From Streptomyces sp. HUAS CB01 (GTDB lineage Bacteria; Actinomycetota; Actinomycetes; Streptomycetales; Streptomycetaceae): 64,000 nt of DNA. A program made the position numbers and the translations under genes. The stretch lies in NCBI RefSeq assembly GCF_030406905.1, contig NZ_CP129137.1, positions 6,479,501 through 6,543,500 of the forward strand, in the 5' to 3' direction. Positions 60,560 through 64,000 of this stretch are shown here, one piece after another; the stretch's first letter is position 1, and every line of letters starts with the position of its first letter. The notes beneath the pieces were generated by a model. That model searched no databases, was not told the origin of the DNA, and saw only the letters and a list, made by a program, of their open reading frames with translations.

Positions 60560-61114
60560 CCTCCTCGAACGCCGTCCTGCGTGGGCGCTGATCCATTCGC
60601 GCGCTCACGCTTTCCCGCCCGGATCGCTCGAGCCCGGATCCTTTCGGGCGTCGATCGCTCCGAGCCCGGATTCGTTCGGGTGTTGATCTCTGCGAGCGTA
60701 GATCCCTCGCCGGGGCGGCGCTCCGCGCTGCGGTCCTTCGAGTGGCGGTGCCCGCGGGCGCCCGTCCGCTCGAAGGGCGGACTCGCTCGGGGGTGACGCG
60801 CTCCGGGCGACGCACGCCGCAAGGGCTCCCTTCGAAACGCCCGATTCCGGAGGGGCTTCGCCCTGTCCGGAGGTGAACTCCCTTCCGCTGCCGCCCCGCA
60901 AGGGTCACCGATTCGAGTGGTTTTCCCCGTGGCCCCTCGGGGGCGCCGGCGCACTCGGAGCGTCGAAAAGCCCCTGATGAGCGACTGTTGTGCGCCCCCG
61001 TACCCCCGTCCGCCCGCGCCGCGCCCCCTCATTCACGGCAAGCGTCCCGCTTGATCCGTCTTGGCGTGTAATGCGAAGAATGGCGCCGCGCAGCCGCGAC
61101 GAGGGGAGCAGTAC
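60560..61114. other. Intergenic region before the MFS gene
   Basis: No gene is supported in this 555-nt gap. It contains a 32-bp near-repeat: CGAGCCCGGATCCTTTCGGG at 60629 and CGAGCCCGGATTCGTTCGGG at 60661, with similar shorter copies nearby. The MFS frame is open upstream of 61115, but the ribosome binding site marks the later start. Confidence 0.55.
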
Positions 61115-63541
61115 GTGGGCGGGACCACTCTGGTGAAGGACGGGCAGACCGCCGAGGCGACCGGTCCCCCCGGGCCCCCCGCACCCCCTGCGGACGGAGC
61201 AGGCGACGCCACCGCGCTCAGCCCCCGGCGGGTCCGGCTCGTGTTCTTCGCTCTGATGCTCGCGTTGCTGCTCGCCGCCCTGGAGCAGATGATCGTCGCC
61301 ACCGCGCTGCCGAAGATCGTTGGCGAGCTCCAGGGCCTGGACCGGATGTCCTGGGCGATCACCGCGTATCTGCTCACCGCCACCATCGGGCTGCCGGTCT
61401 ACGGAAAGCTCGGCGACCTCTACGGCCGCAAGGGCGTCTTCCAGTTCGCCATCGTCGTGTTCGTCGTCGGTTCGGCCCTCGCGGGCTGGTCCCGGACGAT
61501 GGACGAGCTCATCGCCTTCCGCGCCGTCCAGGGCATCGGCGCCGGCGGACTCATGATCGGCGTCCAGGCGATCATCGCCGACATCGTCCCGGCCAGGGAG
61601 CGCGGCCGGTTCATGGGCCTCATCGGCGCCGCCTTCGGCCTCGCCTCCGTCGCCGGCCCGCTCCTCGGCGGCTTCTTCACCGACCACGTGTCCTGGCGCT
61701 GGTGCTTCTACTTCAACGTCCCGTTCGGCCTCGTCACCCTCGCCGTGGTGGCCGTCGTACTGAAACTCCCCAAGCCGCCCGCGAGGGCGCGCTTCGACGT
61801 GCTCGGCTCCCTGCTCCTGGCCGCCGCGTCCACCTGCCTGGTCCTGCTGACCAGCTGGGGCGGCACCGAGTACGCGTGGGACTCGCGCGTCATCCTCGCT
61901 CTCGCAGCGGGCGCCGCCGGAACGGCCCTGCTGTTCCTCGTCGTCGAGCACTACGCGCCCGAACCCGTCATCCCCCTGCGGCTGTTCCGCGACTCGGTCT
62001 TCAACGTCACCGGTCTCGTGGGGGCCGTGGTGGGCGTCGCCCTCTTCGGCGCGGCCAGTTACCTGCCCACCTTCCTGCAGATGGTCGACGGCGCCAGCGC
62101 CACCGAGTCCGGGCTGCTGATGCTCCCCATGATGGGCGGCATCGTCGTCGCGTCGATCGTCTCCGGACACCTCATCAGCCGCACCGGCCGCTACAAGTTC
62201 CATCCCGTGGCCGGTACGGCCCTCTCGGCCGTCGGCATGTGGCTGCTGTCGGGTCTGGAGACCGACACCTCCCGGTTGACCTACTCGGTCTGGCAGGCGG
62301 TCCTCGGCATCGGCGTCGGCATGGTGCTGCCGGTGCTGATCCTGGCGGTGCAGAACTCCGTACCGCCGGCCGACCTCGGCACCGCCACCAGCGCCAACAA
62401 CTACTTCCGCCAGATCGGCGGCAGCGTCGGCGCGGCCGTCTTCGGCACCCTCTTCGCCGACCGGCTCACCGACGCCCTGGCCGGCCGCATCCCCGCGACC
62501 CCCGAGGGCATGCCCGAGGCCGAGGCCATCACCCCGCAGCTCGTGCACGCGATGCCGCCCGCCCTGCGCGACGGCTACATCCAGGCGTACGCCGACGCGA
62601 TGCCGCGGATCTTCCTCTACCTCGTGCCGGTGCTCGTCCTCGGCCTGATCCTCGCCTTCTTCCTCAAGGAGAAACCGCTGGTGACCCACAACGCCCCCAC
62701 CGCCGCCGAGCCCACGTCCGTACCGCACGCCCGTACGGCGCCCGCCGCCCCCGCCCCGGCGCCGGCCCCCAGCGCGGGGGTGCCCGTCTGCGGGACGGTC
62801 CAGCACCACGACGGCAGCACGGTGCCCCGCGCCGCGCTCACCCTCATCGACGTCCGCGGACGGCAGATCGGACGTGGGGCGAGCGGCGAGGACGGACGGT
62901 ACGCACTCAGCGTCCCCGGCCCCGGCTCGTACGTCCTCATCGCCGCCGCCGGCGGGCACCAGCCGCAGGCCGTTTCCGTCACCGTCGGCGAGCGGCCGGT
63001 CGACCTTGACGTCGTCCTCGGCGGGGCCGGCCGGCTCGCCGGCAACGTGGTCACCGCCGACGGCAGCCCCGTGCGCGACGCCGCGGTGACGCTGACCGAC
63101 GTGCGCGGCGAAGTCGTCGCGTCCACCCGCAGCGGCCGCGAGGGCGGCTATGTGATCGGCGAACTGGTGGCGGGGGAGTACACCCTCGCGGCGAGCGCAC
63201 CGGCCTTCCGCCCCGCGGCTCTGCCCGTCAGCGTGCAGGCGTCCCGCGAGACCCGCCAGGACATCGAACTCGCCGGTGGCGCGGTCCTGCGCGGCACGGT
63301 CCGCGCGGGTGGCGGGCGGCCCGTCGAGGACGCGCGGGTGACCCTGCTCGACGCTGCCGGGAACGTCGTCGACACCCTCACCACGGGCCCCGAGGGCGCC
63401 TTCCGCTTCGTGGATCTGTCGTCCGGCGAGTACACGGTCATCACGGCGGGCTATCCGCCCGTGGCGACGGTGCTGCAGGTCGCGGCCGGAGGGCGCACGG
63501 AGCGCGAACTCCAGCTGGGGCACGAGGACCCCTACTCCTGA
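61115..63541 (+). CDS. DHA2-type MFS exporter fused to carboxypeptidase-regulatory-like repeats
   Basis: An 808-residue protein. Residues about 45-520 form a 14-helix drug:H+ antiporter ([53 protein letters not shown]). Residues about 556-808 hold three roughly 80-residue beta-sandwich repeats of the CarboxypepD_reg/Ig-like kind, seen as [40 protein letters not shown] and [26 protein letters not shown] lies 6 nt before GTG 61115. The substrate is unknown; the C-terminal repeats are an unusual addition to an MFS pump. Confidence 0.92.
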   Translation: MGGTTLVKDGQTAEATGPPGPPAPPADGAGDATALSPRRVRLVFFALMLALLLAALEQMIVATALPKIVGELQGLDRMSWAITAYLLTATIGLPVYGKLGDLYGRKGVFQFAIVVFVVGSALAGWSRTMDELIAFRAVQGIGAGGLMIGVQAIIADIVPARERGRFMGLIGAAFGLASVAGPLLGGFFTDHVSWRWCFYFNVPFGLVTLAVVAVVLKLPKPPARARFDVLGSLLLAAASTCLVLLTSWGGTEYAWDSRVILALAAGAAGTALLFLVVEHYAPEPVIPLRLFRDSVFNVTGLVGAVVGVALFGAASYLPTFLQMVDGASATESGLLMLPMMGGIVVASIVSGHLISRTGRYKFHPVAGTALSAVGMWLLSGLETDTSRLTYSVWQAVLGIGVGMVLPVLILAVQNSVPPADLGTATSANNYFRQIGGSVGAAVFGTLFADRLTDALAGRIPATPEGMPEAEAITPQLVHAMPPALRDGYIQAYADAMPRIFLYLVPVLVLGLILAFFLKEKPLVTHNAPTAAEPTSVPHARTAPAAPAPAPAPSAGVPVCGTVQHHDGSTVPRAALTLIDVRGRQIGRGASGEDGRYALSVPGPGSYVLIAAAGGHQPQAVSVTVGERPVDLDVVLGGAGRLAGNVVTADGSPVRDAAVTLTDVRGEVVASTRSGREGGYVIGELVAGEYTLAASAPAFRPAALPVSVQASRETRQDIELAGGAVLRGTVRAGGGRPVEDARVTLLDAAGNVVDTLTTGPEGAFRFVDLSSGEYTVITAGYPPVATVLQVAAGGRTERELQLGHEDPYS

Positions 63542-63560
63542 AGCCGGAGGCCGGTGGTCC

Positions 63561-63586
63561 CTCCGGGCCCCGGCCGGGGCCCGGAG
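63561..63586 (+). terminator. 11-bp stem terminator after the MFS gene
   Basis: CTCCGGGCCCC (63561-63571) pairs perfectly with GGGGCCCGGAG (63576-63586) around GGCC, 19 nt past the stop. Confidence 0.8.
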
Positions 63587-63758
63587 CCGCGGCGGACGGG
63601 GGTACGGAGAGGTCTCCCGGGGCGCGGAGTGGGGCCTTCCGCCTCGTCGCACGCGGGGGCTCGGCCGATTCGCGCGATGACCGGCGGGCCGCGCTCGCAG
63701 AGGCCTACTGTGGAGTCACTTGCCACGGACCCCGTGCCGGGGAAGGAGCCTGTCAGCC

Positions 63759-64000
63759 ATGGACGGTGGCGTTCCGCCGGCCCCGCGCCGGCGGTCGGCG
63801 GCGGTCGGAGCGACCGGCCTGGCCGTGGTCGTCGCCGACGGCCACGGCCGTGTCTCGCACTGGTCCGCGGGTGCGCGGGCGCTGTTCGGACACGACACGG
63901 AGACGGCCGTCGGCCGGCCCGCGGTGGAACTGCTGCCCGTCTCGGGCGCCCTGGCGGCCGCCCCGCCCTCCTCGTCGCCGCGCCGCGGCGGTCCCGGCCC
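63759..64000 (+). CDS. PAS-domain protein, N-terminal part (cut by window)
   Basis: The first about 80 residues of a gene that runs off the right edge. GLAVVVADGHGRVSHWSAGA followed by ALFGHDTETAVGRPAVELLP is a PAS domain. GGAAGGAG lies 10 nt before ATG 63759. In Streptomyces such N-termini often belong to SpoIIE-type phosphatases or sensor kinases; the visible part does not decide this. Confidence 0.75.
   Translation, partial: MDGGVPPAPRRRSAAVGATGLAVVVADGHGRVSHWSAGARALFGHDTETAVGRPAVELLPVSGALAAAPPSSSPRRGGPG

Noticed and set aside
61061..61114. Earlier GTG/ATG-type start for the MFS gene
   Set aside because: A well-spaced GGGGAG precedes GTG 61115, while the upstream codons lack a ribosome binding site.

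Overview
The window looks like a piece of the chromosome of a Streptomyces-type actinomycete. It is very GC-rich with strong third-position GC bias, uses many GTG starts, and has many genes with a TANNNT -10 hexamer only 6-7 nt before the start codon (apparently leaderless). It also carries lineage hallmarks: F420-dependent oxidoreductases, an Scr1-type XRE/DUF397/HATPase set, a DUF574 methyltransferase, SAV_2336-type proteins and the ethylmalonyl-CoA pathway. No rRNA, tRNA, CRISPR array, insertion sequence or integrase was recognised. Most genes read as core or conserved-accessory chromosome.

Layout. 1-3.2 kb: the end of a membrane protein gene, then a complete three-component P450 system (3Fe-4S ferredoxin, FAD reductase, P450). 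3.3-6.1 kb: a small XRE regulator behind a 9-bp minisatellite, an F420-type oxidoreductase and a large low-complexity protein. 6.2-12.5 kb: a reductive pyrimidine (or hydantoin) catabolic operon with beta-ureidopropionase, aminotransferase, dihydropyrimidinase, an LLM flavin/F420 oxidoreductase and an NCS1 permease, closed by strong hairpins. 12.5-15.4 kb: divergent SDR and amidase-TetR genes around a perfect 16-bp palindrome. 15.4-21.1 kb: a twice-frameshifted pseudogene, a gamma-glutamyltransferase-like gene, an inositol-monophosphatase-family gene, peptidase E, and a frameshifted nucleotidyltransferase. 21.1-28.4 kb: an FAD oxidoreductase, a macro-domain protein, an LCP protein, an Ada-AlkA/Ogt alkylation-repair operon, a sirtuin and a NUDIX hydrolase.

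28.7-37.6 kb (minus strand) is the most interesting part. ADP-ribosylglycohydrolase, TCAD1, trypsin-like protease with VMAP-C, MoxR AAA ATPase and a 1414-aa SAV_2336-type protein are packed together, with gaps of 3-46 nt or small overlaps. I read this as a VMAP-MoxR-vWA 'ternary' conflict/signalling system. The giant protein combines a vWA-like domain, a pseudokinase, an apparently dead FtsK/EssC-like ATPase and TPRs. Several ADP-ribose or NAD-linked genes (macro domain, sirtuin, NUDIX, ADP-ribosylglycohydrolase) lie within the same 15 kb.

37.6-43.5 kb: VOC protein, glycerate kinase, DUF574 methyltransferase, the Scr1/DUF397/HATPase set, and a 1-kb stretch with no clear gene that contains out-of-frame 56-bp repeats. 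43.6-55.5 kb: pssA and psd, then the ethylmalonyl-CoA operon (ccr, meaA/ecm, mcl, mch, acyl-CoA dehydrogenase), a TetR regulator and a duplicated 3-hydroxyacyl-CoA dehydrogenase. This order resembles what I remember of S. coelicolor; I did not check it. 55.9-64 kb: HEAT-repeat protein, GNAT acetyltransferase, secreted S33 peptidase, radical SAM protein, SRPBCC protein, an MFS exporter fused to carboxypeptidase-regulatory-like repeats, and the start of a PAS-domain protein cut by the window edge.
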